NCBI GenBank assembly: GCA_001515955.1
Contig: LOES01000168.1
Span: 1-25,801, forward strand
Direction of reading: 5' to 3'
DNA: 25,801 nt
DNA from: Clostridia bacterium BRH_c25
GTDB taxonomy: Bacteria > Bacillota_A > Clostridia > Lutisporales > Lutisporaceae
The notes beneath the pieces were generated by a model. It was not told the DNA's origin. It searched no databases and saw nothing but the letters and a program-made list of their open reading frames with translations. The position numbers were made by a program, and so were the translations under genes. Numbering within the stretch: the stretch's first letter is position 1; every line of letters begins with the position of its first letter. This document shows positions 1 to 7,332 of this stretch, one piece after another.

Positions 1-230
1 GATGCAGAAGGGCTGTCGTGCAAGTACACCAGGTTAAGGTCACTGCCGCAGATTCCTCCATATTTCGTTCTGATCTTCACCCAATCCTGCCCGGCCAGCT
101 CCGGCTCCTTTATATTGTCCTTATAACTTGTGCAGGTAATTCCTCCGTAGCTGAGCCTTTTATTTACCTTGCCCAGCATCAGAGTTCCTATGTATTTTTT
201 TACATCCCCGTCAAATACTATGCCCTTCAC
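1..230 (-). CDS. Zinc-dependent alcohol dehydrogenase (MDR family), N-terminal fragment
   Basis: The gene begins with GTG at 230 and runs off the left edge, leaving about 76 codons. GGGGGA lies 8 bases before the GTG and decides the start. The fragment reads as the start of a medium-chain dehydrogenase: a short leading segment, then VKIRTKYGGICGSDLNLV, where C61 is the expected first ligand of the catalytic zinc (family pattern GxCGxD). The usual His two residues after that Asp is Asn here. It lies 27 bases downstream of the oxoamine synthase gene on the same strand, so the two are probably co-transcribed. This recalls the tdh-kbl pair of threonine breakdown, but the N-terminus is not clearly threonine dehydrogenase and the substrate cannot be told from the fragment. 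Confidence 0.8.
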   Translation of the reverse strand, partial: MKGIVFDGDVKKYIGTLMLGKVNKRLSYGGITCTSYKDNIKEPELAGQDWVKIRTKYGGICGSDLNLVYLHDSPSA

Positions 231-257
231 TATTTAATCCCCCTTGTATAATGATTT

Positions 258-1505
258 CTATATAACATCATACTCTTTTCCGACAGTCTCCAAGGCTTCC
301 AGTGCTTTATCCAACTGCTCTCTTGTAAGAGCGGACATAAGGCTCATTCTTATTCTCGAAAGTCTCTTGGGAACTGCAGGATACATCACCGGATTGACAT
401 ATATATCAAGCTCGTGAAGCCTCCTGCACATTTCCCTTACCTTTAGGTCATCCCCTATTGTAATGGGAAAAATCGCTGTTTCAGAGTTGCCCAGATCAAA
501 TCCCATAGCAGTGAGGTTGGATCTGAAATATCTTATATTCTCCCAGAGCCTTTTAATATGCTCCGGTTCATCCTCAATGATATCCAGTGCGGCCAGCAGG
601 GAACCTGTAACCTGTGGGGTCATTGCAGTGGAGAATATGTATGGCCTTGAATAATACCGGAGCAGTTCAACCAGTTCGCCACTGGCAGCGATAAAGCCTC
701 CTACCCCTCCCAAGCCCTTTGACAAGGTACCTGCAACAATATCAACCTTCCCCTCAATTTTGTGATGCTGAGGAGTCCCTCTTCCTGTTTCTCCAATTAC
801 TCCGGTAGCATGTGCCTCATCCACCATTACGTAAGCCCCATGGGCTTTTGCCAGCTCCACGATCCTGTCAAGGGGTGCAATGTCCCCGTCCATAGAATAT
901 ACTCCGTCAACTACAATTAGCTTTGTCCTGTATTTATCCTTTACCCTTGCAAGGGTCTTTTCAAGAGAATCCATGTCATTATGTCTGAAAAACTTGGTGT
1001 TTGTTGATTTGCAGCCGTCAATTATACTGGCGTGAACATACATATCAAGTATTGCAATATCCTCCTCCTGAAGTATGGAGATCAGAGTTCCGCAGTTGGA
1101 GCCGAAGCCCGAGGTATAAATTATTGAGTCCTCACAGCCCTTAAACTCTGCTATTTTTTTCTCCAGTTCAATATGAATATCCAGCGTTCCTCCTAACAGA
1201 GGAACACTGCCCGCTCCCGAGCCGTATTTTTCAAGTGCCTCCCTGCCTGCTGCAATTGTCCTGGGGTGCTTTGTAAGACTCAGATAATCATTGGATGCCA
1301 GATAGACCATTTCTTTGATCTTGCCGGTATAATGGTCTCTCACCCTCATTATAGGCCCTGAACCGTCTATTGATACTCTCCTGTACTGCAGATGCCTTTT
1401 GTCCTCAACATCCTTTATGTATTCACCGAAAGCCTTTGCCCTGCCCATGATGTCGGTGTCAGGCACCTTGAAAAAATCTGCCAGACTATAGTTTCTAGAA
1501 TCCAT
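258..1505 (-). CDS. Alpha-oxoamine synthase family PLP enzyme (KBL/AONS/SPT-like)
   Basis: A 415-residue fold-type I PLP enzyme that would condense an amino acid with an acyl-CoA and release CO2. Visible family motifs are YLASNDYLSL near 68, GSGAGSVPLLGGT at 95-107, H158 of the cofactor-stacking segment, VMVDEAHATG with D229 and H232, and the Schiff-base lysine K263 in AGTLSKGLGGVGG. The length slightly exceeds the usual 390-400, owing to an N-terminal extension of about 25 residues. The start is ATG 1505 with AGGAGG 8 bases ahead. The dehydrogenase next downstream suggests 2-amino-3-ketobutyrate CoA ligase paired with a threonine-dehydrogenase-like enzyme. 8-amino-7-oxononanoate synthase or a serine-palmitoyltransferase-like role cannot be excluded; no biotin genes are visible. 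Confidence 0.85.
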   Translation of the reverse strand: MDSRNYSLADFFKVPDTDIMGRAKAFGEYIKDVEDKRHLQYRRVSIDGSGPIMRVRDHYTGKIKEMVYLASNDYLSLTKHPRTIAAGREALEKYGSGAGSVPLLGGTLDIHIELEKKIAEFKGCEDSIIYTSGFGSNCGTLISILQEEDIAILDMYVHASIIDGCKSTNTKFFRHNDMDSLEKTLARVKDKYRTKLIVVDGVYSMDGDIAPLDRIVELAKAHGAYVMVDEAHATGVIGETGRGTPQHHKIEGKVDIVAGTLSKGLGGVGGFIAASGELVELLRYYSRPYIFSTAMTPQVTGSLLAALDIIEDEPEHIKRLWENIRYFRSNLTAMGFDLGNSETAIFPITIGDDLKVREMCRRLHELDIYVNPVMYPAVPKRLSRIRMSLMSALTREQLDKALEALETVGKEYDVI

Positions 1506-1627
1506 TGCTATAACCTCCTGTAATAATTCTTAATACATCCTTTGGGTACTTTAACAATCAAGGAAACATTTACACTTCATTTTTAAAAAATGTAAAATAT
1601 TATTCGTAATATATATATCACAAGTTC

Positions 1628-1649
1628 ATGTGTACATTTTTGTGCACAT
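1628..1649. repeat. Inverted repeat in the divergent intergenic region
   Basis: ATGTGTACA and TGTGCACAT face each other across TTTT: a 9-base-pair stem counting one G-T pair. It lies in the 348-base gap between the oxoamine synthase start (1505) and the hexosaminidase start (1854). It could be an operator or a chance hairpin. The rest of the gap is AT-rich and, apart from the promoter at 1747-1775, shows nothing else I can name. Confidence 0.3.
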
Positions 1650-1746
1650 AGATTTGTTATATATTATACCACCATTTCAAATATTTAGAAGTACATCTGT
1701 ATATTTGGTTAAATTTTTTATATAACAGGACAGTCTTACTTCCTCC

Positions 1747-1775
1747 TTGACATTCACCCTACTGATATAGATAAT
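1747..1775 (+). promoter_or_regulatory. Sigma-A promoter of the hexosaminidase gene
   Basis: TTGACA at 1747-1752 and GATAAT at 1770-1775 are spaced by 17 bases. Transcription would begin near 1782, about 70 bases before the ATG at 1854. Confidence 0.7.
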
Positions 1776-1853
1776 GAAAAGTATATAAATTGCACATCGA
1801 AAATTACATTGAATAGTCCCGGTTTATAATCTCAAGCAGTGGAGGTAAACATT

Positions 1854-3140
1854 ATGAAAAAGCTTATTTTAATGATATATGCCATACTCCTTCTCTCAAT
1901 AACCGCAAATTGCTCTGCTCCTCCCCTTTCTGACAATAAAACGGATCCAGGGGTTCTACCTGGAGATAGCGAAATAATAGAAGAAAAAAAGAATGAGCTG
2001 GAAGAAAAGGCAGCTATGATACTCAGTAAAATGACTCTTGAGGAAAAGCTCGGCCAGCTTCTGATTGTCGGATTTCCTCAGGATACAAAAGAGGAAATCA
2101 TAAAGGATTACATAGATAGATACAAAGTCTCGGGCTTTATACTTTTCAACAGGAATTACAAGGATTTTGATTCTTTATATTCCCTGGTTAAGAGCTTAAA
2201 AGAAGAAAACTCAGTGTCGAACCCCCTGCCGCTTTTTATTTCGGCGGATGAAGAAGGCGGCACCGTGTCAAGGCTGCCAAAAGAAGGGACTCACTTCCCC
2301 GATGCACAGCTTTTAGGCAAAGCAGGAGATCCAAAGCTCACTTACAAATCAGGTGAAGTAATAGGCTGGGAGCTTAAGGCTTCTGGTATAAATCTCAATT
2401 TTGCTCCAGTTCTCGATATTGTCAGCAGCAGTGAGAACAAGCTGCTTATAAAGCGCTCCTACGGGAGCACTGCGGACATGGTCTCAGTTCATGGTACAGC
2501 CTTTATCAATGGTTTGCAGTCGGCGGGTGTCATAGCCTCGTCAAAGCATTTTCCGGGCCATGGTGCCACTACTGTGGATTCCCACGGCAAGCTGCCGGTA
2601 ATAGATATCGATAAGGAAACGATGCAAAGCAGAGAGCTGATTCCATTCCAAGCTGCCTTTAGCAATGATCTGGATGTCGTAATGGTTGGGCATATTGCCT
2701 TCCCCAAGCTGGACCCCTCAGGATTGCCCGCAACAATGTCCGGCTATTTCCTTACTGATGTTCTAAGGGGGGGGATGGATTTTAAGGGCATTGCAATATC
2801 CGATGATATAGAGATGTCCGGTTATACCGATGGAAAATCTGCTCTTGAAGAATGTGCAGTGGCCTCCTTCAATGCAGGTCTTGACATGTTTCTCATAGGA
2901 CATACAAAGGATATTCAGGACAGGGTGTTGACAGCCTTGAAGGATGCATTGGCTGAAGGCAGGATATCAGATGAGAGGCTTGAGGAATCGGTGCTTCGTA
3001 TAATAAAGGTGAAGCTTAAGCGCAAGCTTTCAGATGAAATGGAGTACAGTCTTGAAGAAGCAGGAAATGTATTCGGCAGCAAGGAGCATAAAGCTGTACT
3101 GGAGGAGTTGAATAAAGCTATAAAGGATAAGAGCAGATGA
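1854..3140 (+). CDS. nagZ: Glycoside hydrolase family 3 beta-N-acetylhexosaminidase, exported (NagZ-like)
   Basis: A 428-residue family 3 hydrolase expected to remove N-acetylglucosamine from muropeptides or chitin fragments outside the membrane. Conserved pieces are KLGQLLIVGF near 65, the KHFPGHG signature at 231-237, the catalytic dyad segment VDSHGKLP (D242, H244) and ISDDIEM at 315-321, with D317 as expected nucleophile. The N-terminus is a signal segment with C20 as a possible lipid-modified cysteine. The box before it (TAN-C) is atypical, so the anchor is uncertain. The start is ATG 1854, with GGAGG at 1841-1845; a GTG in frame at 1839 lies at the ribosome site and is rejected. The gene is single, with its own promoter, and is convergent with the peptidase gene. 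Confidence 0.88.
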   Translation: MKKLILMIYAILLLSITANCSAPPLSDNKTDPGVLPGDSEIIEEKKNELEEKAAMILSKMTLEEKLGQLLIVGFPQDTKEEIIKDYIDRYKVSGFILFNRNYKDFDSLYSLVKSLKEENSVSNPLPLFISADEEGGTVSRLPKEGTHFPDAQLLGKAGDPKLTYKSGEVIGWELKASGINLNFAPVLDIVSSSENKLLIKRSYGSTADMVSVHGTAFINGLQSAGVIASSKHFPGHGATTVDSHGKLPVIDIDKETMQSRELIPFQAAFSNDLDVVMVGHIAFPKLDPSGLPATMSGYFLTDVLRGGMDFKGIAISDDIEMSGYTDGKSALEECAVASFNAGLDMFLIGHTKDIQDRVLTALKDALAEGRISDERLEESVLRIIKVKLKRKLSDEMEYSLEEAGNVFGSKEHKAVLEELNKAIKDKSR

Positions 3141-3156
3141 CTTGCATCTGCTCTTA
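3128..3156. terminator. Hairpin between convergent genes, possible bidirectional terminator
   Basis: TAAGAGCAGATG at 3128-3139 pairs perfectly with CATCTGCTCTTA at 3145-3156: 12 base pairs with a 5-base loop. It overlaps the stop of the hexosaminidase gene and sits 12 bases from the end of the opposing peptidase gene. No clear T-run follows on either strand, so termination is inferred from position and stem strength. Confidence 0.5.
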
Positions 3157-3168
3157 CAGCTATCTGCA

Positions 3169-5067
3169 TTACTCTATTTTGCCCTCTTCCCTGAGTATCT
3201 GCTCCATCTCGTCAACCAGTTCATTAAAGAGCTTCAGAAGGTCATCCACCGGTTTGGTTGAAGTCATATCAACCCCTGCACTTTTCAATATTTCTACAGG
3301 ATAATCTGAGTCACCGGCCTTCAGGAAGCCCATATACTTGTCAACTGCACCCTTTTCACCTTTCAATATGCCTTGGCTCAATGGATAAGCACCGGCAATA
3401 CCTGTTGCATAGTTGTACACATAGAAGTTCATGTAAAAGTGTGGTATCCTTGACCACCAGAGCTTTACGAGAGGGTCTACCTCGAAGTCTGCTCCGTAGT
3501 ATTTCTCCATAAGCTTGCCCCACAGCTCATTCATTGAATCTGCCGAGAGAGCTTCACCGGCTTCAACCTTTTCATGTATTACCTTCTCGAATTCCGCATA
3601 CATGATCTGGGTATATACACTGCCTCTGATGTTTTCTACCATGTTATTTATCAAGTAAAGCTTTTCCTGGTTGCTCTTTGCATGCTTCATCATGTAGTCC
3701 TGCATAAGGAATTCATTTGTTGTTGATGCTACCTCAGCCAGGAATGTAGTGTAATTGGAATTTCTGTATTTCTGGTTGCTGTTTGTATAATTGGAATGCA
3801 TTGCATGACCCAATTCATGAGCTACTGTGAACATTTCATTCATTGTATCGTTATAATTTAGAAGTATATATGGGTGTGTGTCGTATGAGCCCCATGAATA
3901 TCCTCCTGTTGTCTTGTTCTCTGTTTCATATACATCTATCCAGTTGTCGGCAAAAGCTGTGTCGATAAGTTTTCCATACTCAGTGCCCATTGGCTTCAGG
4001 CCCTCTTTTACCATCTTCTTTGCATCATCATACTCTACTCTTATTTCGAAGTCATCAACAAGAGCCGTATACATATCATAATAGTGAATCTTGTCAACAT
4101 CCATGACTTTCTTTCTTAGGGAAACATATTTATGCAGATAATCAAGGTTGTTGTTTACAGATTCTACAAGATTGTCATATACAGCAACAGGTATATTATT
4201 GTTACCTGTAACTGAAGCCTCCAGGGCCGAATTGTATTTTCTCGCCTTTGCATTGAATACGTTCTTGTTTACTTCCGCACTTAAGGTTGCGGCCAAAGTG
4301 TTCTTCACCTTGTCGTAAGTGGCGAAGTGCTTTTCGAAAGCTTCCTTTCTCATAGCCCTATCCGGGTTGCTTAGCATAGCAGAGAATTTCCCTCTCGTAA
4401 GCTTAAACTCATTGCCTTCCTTGTCCTTCATCACCGGAATCTCGATATCGGCAGTTGTAACCTTCCCGAATATATCTTCAGGGGAAGCCGCCATATCGCC
4501 TGTCATTGCCAGCAGCTTTTCCTCAGCGTCAGAAAGTATATGTGCTTTCTGGTTCAGGAGCTTTGTGAAATAGTATTTGTAATCCTTGAAGGCAGTATTA
4601 TTTACGTAGTCTTGCTTCAAGACTTCTGCTGACTTTCCCATAAGCTCGGGCACCATAAAGGATTGGGCTTCACTTGATGCCGTATTAAGAGATTCCGCCC
4701 TTGATGCAAGCTCAGAAGCTACATTGTCTGCATTGTTCTGGTCAGCACTCATACCGGCATATACGTAAAGTCTGTCTACTATTGTACCTATCCGGTCACT
4801 CAACTGAAGGCACTCAAGAACTGTTGACGGGTCCCCAAGCTTACCCTTGTATTCTGCAATTTGAGGAAGCAGTTCCTTCTGAACCGTGGCATAATCTTTT
4901 TCCCAATCTGCTGTTGTTTTATAAATGTGTTCCAGCTTCCACTTATACTGTTCTGCAATGTCACTTCTTTTGGGTATGCCGGTATCCTCTGCGAATACCA
5001 GGCTTATGGACAACACCATAACCATTGTCATAACAACAGCTAAAGTTCTAAGAAAATTGTTTTTCAT
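3169..5067 (-). CDS. pepF: Oligoendopeptidase F-like M3 metallopeptidase with signal peptide
   Basis: A 632-residue M3B zinc peptidase. The active site is the HELGHAMHS segment (H417, E418, H421); the third ligand is expected about 25 residues later in FLAEVASTTNEF. The body matches oligoendopeptidase F from the KWKLEHIYKT region onward and in the C-terminal YNYATGIAGAY segment. Unlike most PepF proteins, which are cytosolic and near 600 residues, this one opens with a basic N-terminus, a hydrophobic core and a likely cleavage site after VFA (residues 24-26), so export is predicted. The start ATG 5067 is preceded by AGGAGG at a rather long 13 bases. It is a single gene behind an extended -10 promoter. 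It probably trims peptides outside the cell or at the wall. Confidence 0.9.
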   Translation of the reverse strand: MKNNFLRTLAVVMTMVMVLSISLVFAEDTGIPKRSDIAEQYKWKLEHIYKTTADWEKDYATVQKELLPQIAEYKGKLGDPSTVLECLQLSDRIGTIVDRLYVYAGMSADQNNADNVASELASRAESLNTASSEAQSFMVPELMGKSAEVLKQDYVNNTAFKDYKYYFTKLLNQKAHILSDAEEKLLAMTGDMAASPEDIFGKVTTADIEIPVMKDKEGNEFKLTRGKFSAMLSNPDRAMRKEAFEKHFATYDKVKNTLAATLSAEVNKNVFNAKARKYNSALEASVTGNNNIPVAVYDNLVESVNNNLDYLHKYVSLRKKVMDVDKIHYYDMYTALVDDFEIRVEYDDAKKMVKEGLKPMGTEYGKLIDTAFADNWIDVYETENKTTGGYSWGSYDTHPYILLNYNDTMNEMFTVAHELGHAMHSNYTNSNQKYRNSNYTTFLAEVASTTNEFLMQDYMMKHAKSNQEKLYLINNMVENIRGSVYTQIMYAEFEKVIHEKVEAGEALSADSMNELWGKLMEKYYGADFEVDPLVKLWWSRIPHFYMNFYVYNYATGIAGAYPLSQGILKGEKGAVDKYMGFLKAGDSDYPVEILKSAGVDMTSTKPVDDLLKLFNELVDEMEQILREEGKIE

Positions 5068-5133
5068 AGTATTAACCCGACCTCCTAATATATAATTGTT
5101 AAAACCTGTCTCTACCCTCCTTATTGAACTATA

Positions 5134-5149
5134 TTCTACCGTGGTAAAA
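5134..5149. promoter_or_regulatory. Operator-like palindrome upstream of the peptidase gene
   Basis: TTCTACCGTGGTAAAA has arms TTnTACC and GGTAnAA around GT. It lies just downstream of the predicted peptidase start of transcription, where a repressor could block. No regulator gene is nearby; the binding protein is unknown. Confidence 0.35.
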
Positions 5150-5173
5150 TTTAATGTTATTATAATATTCTAA

Positions 5174-5182
5174 ATTATACCA
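5174..5182 (-). promoter_or_regulatory. Extended -10 promoter of the peptidase gene
   Basis: On the minus strand TGGTATAAT gives an extended -10 (TGnTATAAT). The -35 region 17 bases upstream is poor (AAGGAA), as extended -10 promoters tolerate. The leader would be about 100 bases. Confidence 0.5.
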
Positions 5183-5291
5183 TATATTTTAAAATATTCC
5201 TTAATTCTTTTCACTTTCATATTGTAAAATTCTTGCAGGATAACCTTCATATCCTAATAAAAACCCTTACATTTGCATACAATAAAAAATG

Positions 5292-5305
5292 CGAACATAT
5301 GTTTG
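5292..5305. promoter_or_regulatory. LexA (SOS) box upstream of the radical-SAM gene
   Basis: CGAACATATGTTTG matches the Gram-positive LexA consensus CGAACRNRYGTTYC at all positions except the last. The symmetry extends outward to a 22-base near-palindrome at 5288-5309 with a single mismatched pair. It overlaps the -35 of the promoter that drives the radical-SAM and DUF4130 genes, the expected position for repression. The match and placement are directly visible; binding by LexA is inferred. Confidence 0.82.
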
Positions 5306-5331
5306 CATTTTCAAATTGAATATGTTATGAT
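5303..5331 (+). promoter_or_regulatory. Promoter of the radical-SAM/DUF4130 unit
   Basis: TTGCAT at 5303-5308, a 17-base spacer and TATGAT at 5326-5331, with an extended -10 TG at 5323-5324. The SOS box covers the -35. Transcription would begin near 5338, about 27 bases before the start codon. Confidence 0.75.
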
Positions 5332-5364
5332 TTGTACATAAAACCAATACTTGGAGATGATGCT

Positions 5365-6549
5365 ATGGACATAAAAAAGCTATCGATATTAGGGGCGGCA
5401 GCCAAATATGACATCTGCTCCTCCAGTGCCTCCACAGGGCATAAAATAGCAAAGGCAGCCATGGGCAATACCGTTCCCTCAGGAGTCTGCCACTCCTTTA
5501 CACCGGATGGAAGATGTGTTTCTCTGCTTAAGGTCCTTATGACCAATGAATGTGAAAAGGACTGCAGCTACTGCCCCAACAGAGTACAGCGGGATGTGCC
5601 GCGAACCGCCTTTGCTCCCGAAGAATTATCCAGACTGTTTATAAATATGTATGAGAGGAATTATGTAGAAGGGCTTTTTCTAAGCTCAGGTGTAAGGCAT
5701 GGTATGGCAGACTCAACCGAAAACATGATAAAGACCATCGAAATTCTGAGACTGCGGTATCGTTTCGGAGGATATATCCACCTGAAAATGCTCCCTGGTA
5801 TATCAGAACAGTATATTAGCCAGGCAGCCCGCCTTGCGGACAGAATCTCCCTTAATCTGGAGGCTCCCAACAGCGATAGGCTTAAGGTGCTCAGCAGCAG
5901 CAAGAATTACGAGAAGGACCTTCTCCTTCCTATTAAGAAAATTGCCGGGGTAGTAGAACAGAACCCCGGTACGACACATATAACACAGTTCATTGTAGGC
6001 GCGGCACAAGAAACCGATAGGGAAATACTGACTACTGTTAATGACCTCTACTCTTCCTACAATCTGAAAAGGGCTTATTTCAGCGCCTTCAGCCCCGTGT
6101 ACGACACTCCGCTGGAAAATATAGCCCCCGCACCTCCCATAAGAGAGAACAGGCTTTATCAGTCAGATTTTTTAATGAGATTTTATGACTTTAAATTCAA
6201 GGACTTTTATTTTGACGGAACGGGCAACCTTGACCTGGAACTGGACCCCAAGCTCATTTATGCAGTCAGGAATCCCCAGCTTTTCCCTGTGGAAGTAAAT
6301 AGAGCCTCCTATGAGCAGCTTCTCAGAGTACCTGGGATAGGTCCCAAATCAGCCAGGAAAATACTGCAGGTCCGCAGGCAATATCGTATTAATAGCCCCA
6401 TGGAGCTTAAGAATATGGGAATAAGCTTAAAGCGCTGCCAGAAATTCATAACCATTTCCGGCAAATGCTATGACAGCACCAGATGGTTATTAGCTCCGTC
6501 ACAATATGAATATGAACAATTAAGTATGTTTAAGGAGGTGAGCTTATGA
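5365..6549 (+). CDS. Putative DNA modification/repair radical SAM protein (TIGR03916 type)
   Basis: A 394-residue radical S-adenosylmethionine enzyme. The cluster-binding motif is C63-x3-C67-x2-C70 within NECEKDCSYCPNR. A helix-hairpin-helix near the C-terminus (RVPGIGPKSARKIL), a DNA-contact fold, follows the barrel. This architecture, with the overlapping DUF4130 gene, identifies the family known as radical SAM linked to uracil-DNA-glycosylase-like proteins; its reaction is not established. The chosen start is ATG 5365, with GGAG 8 bases ahead; a TTG at 5332 lacks a ribosome site and lies too close to the promoter. The SOS box implies induction by DNA damage. The stop overlaps the next start by four bases (ATGA). 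Confidence 0.9.
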   Translation: MDIKKLSILGAAAKYDICSSSASTGHKIAKAAMGNTVPSGVCHSFTPDGRCVSLLKVLMTNECEKDCSYCPNRVQRDVPRTAFAPEELSRLFINMYERNYVEGLFLSSGVRHGMADSTENMIKTIEILRLRYRFGGYIHLKMLPGISEQYISQAARLADRISLNLEAPNSDRLKVLSSSKNYEKDLLLPIKKIAGVVEQNPGTTHITQFIVGAAQETDREILTTVNDLYSSYNLKRAYFSAFSPVYDTPLENIAPAPPIRENRLYQSDFLMRFYDFKFKDFYFDGTGNLDLELDPKLIYAVRNPQLFPVEVNRASYEQLLRVPGIGPKSARKILQVRRQYRINSPMELKNMGISLKRCQKFITISGKCYDSTRWLLAPSQYEYEQLSMFKEVSL

Positions 6550-7304
6550 TAATATTCTCAGACCATCCTCAGTCAATAATAAAGGCCTTCATGCTCTCCA
6601 AGCTTACCGGGGATACCGTTATAACCGAAGGCAGCGGCAGCCTGCTGCTCTTCAGCGGCAATGCCGTAATCAATACAGACAGCTATGACCTTGAGGAATT
6701 GGCACAGCAATACAAGGAGCAATTCCACACTAATGTGGATTGGCTTCATACATACAAAGGTAACGAGCTGATGCTTGCTGTATATAAAGCCCTCAAGCAT
6801 TGCTCCGAGAGTAAATACTCCATTATACTAAAGGCCGTTGAGGATGCCTTTACAAAAGGAATCAACTACTGCCTTCAAGGAGCTTCAATTCACAGCAAGA
6901 AGCTTCATTCCCTCTGCAGTGATGTTAATCATGAGGTTTACAGGATGATGGGCTTTATAAGGTTCAAGCCTGCGGGAGAAAAATGCCTGGTTGCCAAGCC
7001 TCTGCTCTATCACGATACTGCTGATCTGATACTAAGGGAGTTTCAGGGCAGGTATCCCAATCACCGGGTTGTCATCATTGCCGGTTCACAGTCAAGAGCA
7101 ATTGAAAATGACAATATTTTCGATGTTTCAAGTGATGATTATGAAAAATATCTGAAGGAAGATATTTATGACTCTGTCTGGGAAGAATACTATAAGTCGC
7201 AGTATATAGAACCCCGCAAAAATATGCGGCTTGCCGCTGCCAAGATACCAAAAAAATACTGGGACTGGATGCCGGAAGGTAAGACATTGAAAAGTGAAGA
7301 GTAA
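6546..7304 (+). CDS. DUF4130 / TIGR03915 probable DNA metabolism protein
   Basis: A 252-residue protein, the standard partner of the preceding radical SAM protein. In many bacteria this domain is fused to a uracil-DNA-glycosylase-like domain; here it stands alone, with the characteristic ending KYWDWMPEGKTL. Other visible landmarks are the early LTGDTVITEGSG stretch and HEVYRMMGFIRFKP near 130-145, typical of the family. It has no signal peptide or membrane segment, so it is cytosolic. AAGGAGG precedes the ATG by 7 bases and the start overlaps the upstream stop, so translation is probably coupled. It shares the SOS-type promoter. The biochemical role is unknown; a DNA-repair or base-modification function is inferred from the partner and the regulation. 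Confidence 0.88.
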   Translation: MIIFSDHPQSIIKAFMLSKLTGDTVITEGSGSLLLFSGNAVINTDSYDLEELAQQYKEQFHTNVDWLHTYKGNELMLAVYKALKHCSESKYSIILKAVEDAFTKGINYCLQGASIHSKKLHSLCSDVNHEVYRMMGFIRFKPAGEKCLVAKPLLYHDTADLILREFQGRYPNHRVVIIAGSQSRAIENDNIFDVSSDDYEKYLKEDIYDSVWEEYYKSQYIEPRKNMRLAAAKIPKKYWDWMPEGKTLKSEE

Positions 7305-7332
7305 CATATGAACTTTGGTTAAGAGGTGTTTT

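Noticed and set aside
1..1505. Definite threonine dehydrogenase/KBL operon
   Set aside because: The gene order fits, but the dehydrogenase is only a fragment whose N-terminus is not clearly of the threonine dehydrogenase type, so only family names were given.
5332..5364. TTG start for the radical-SAM protein
   Set aside because: It lies within a few bases of the -10 box and has no ribosome site, whereas ATG 5365 has GGAG at 8 bases.
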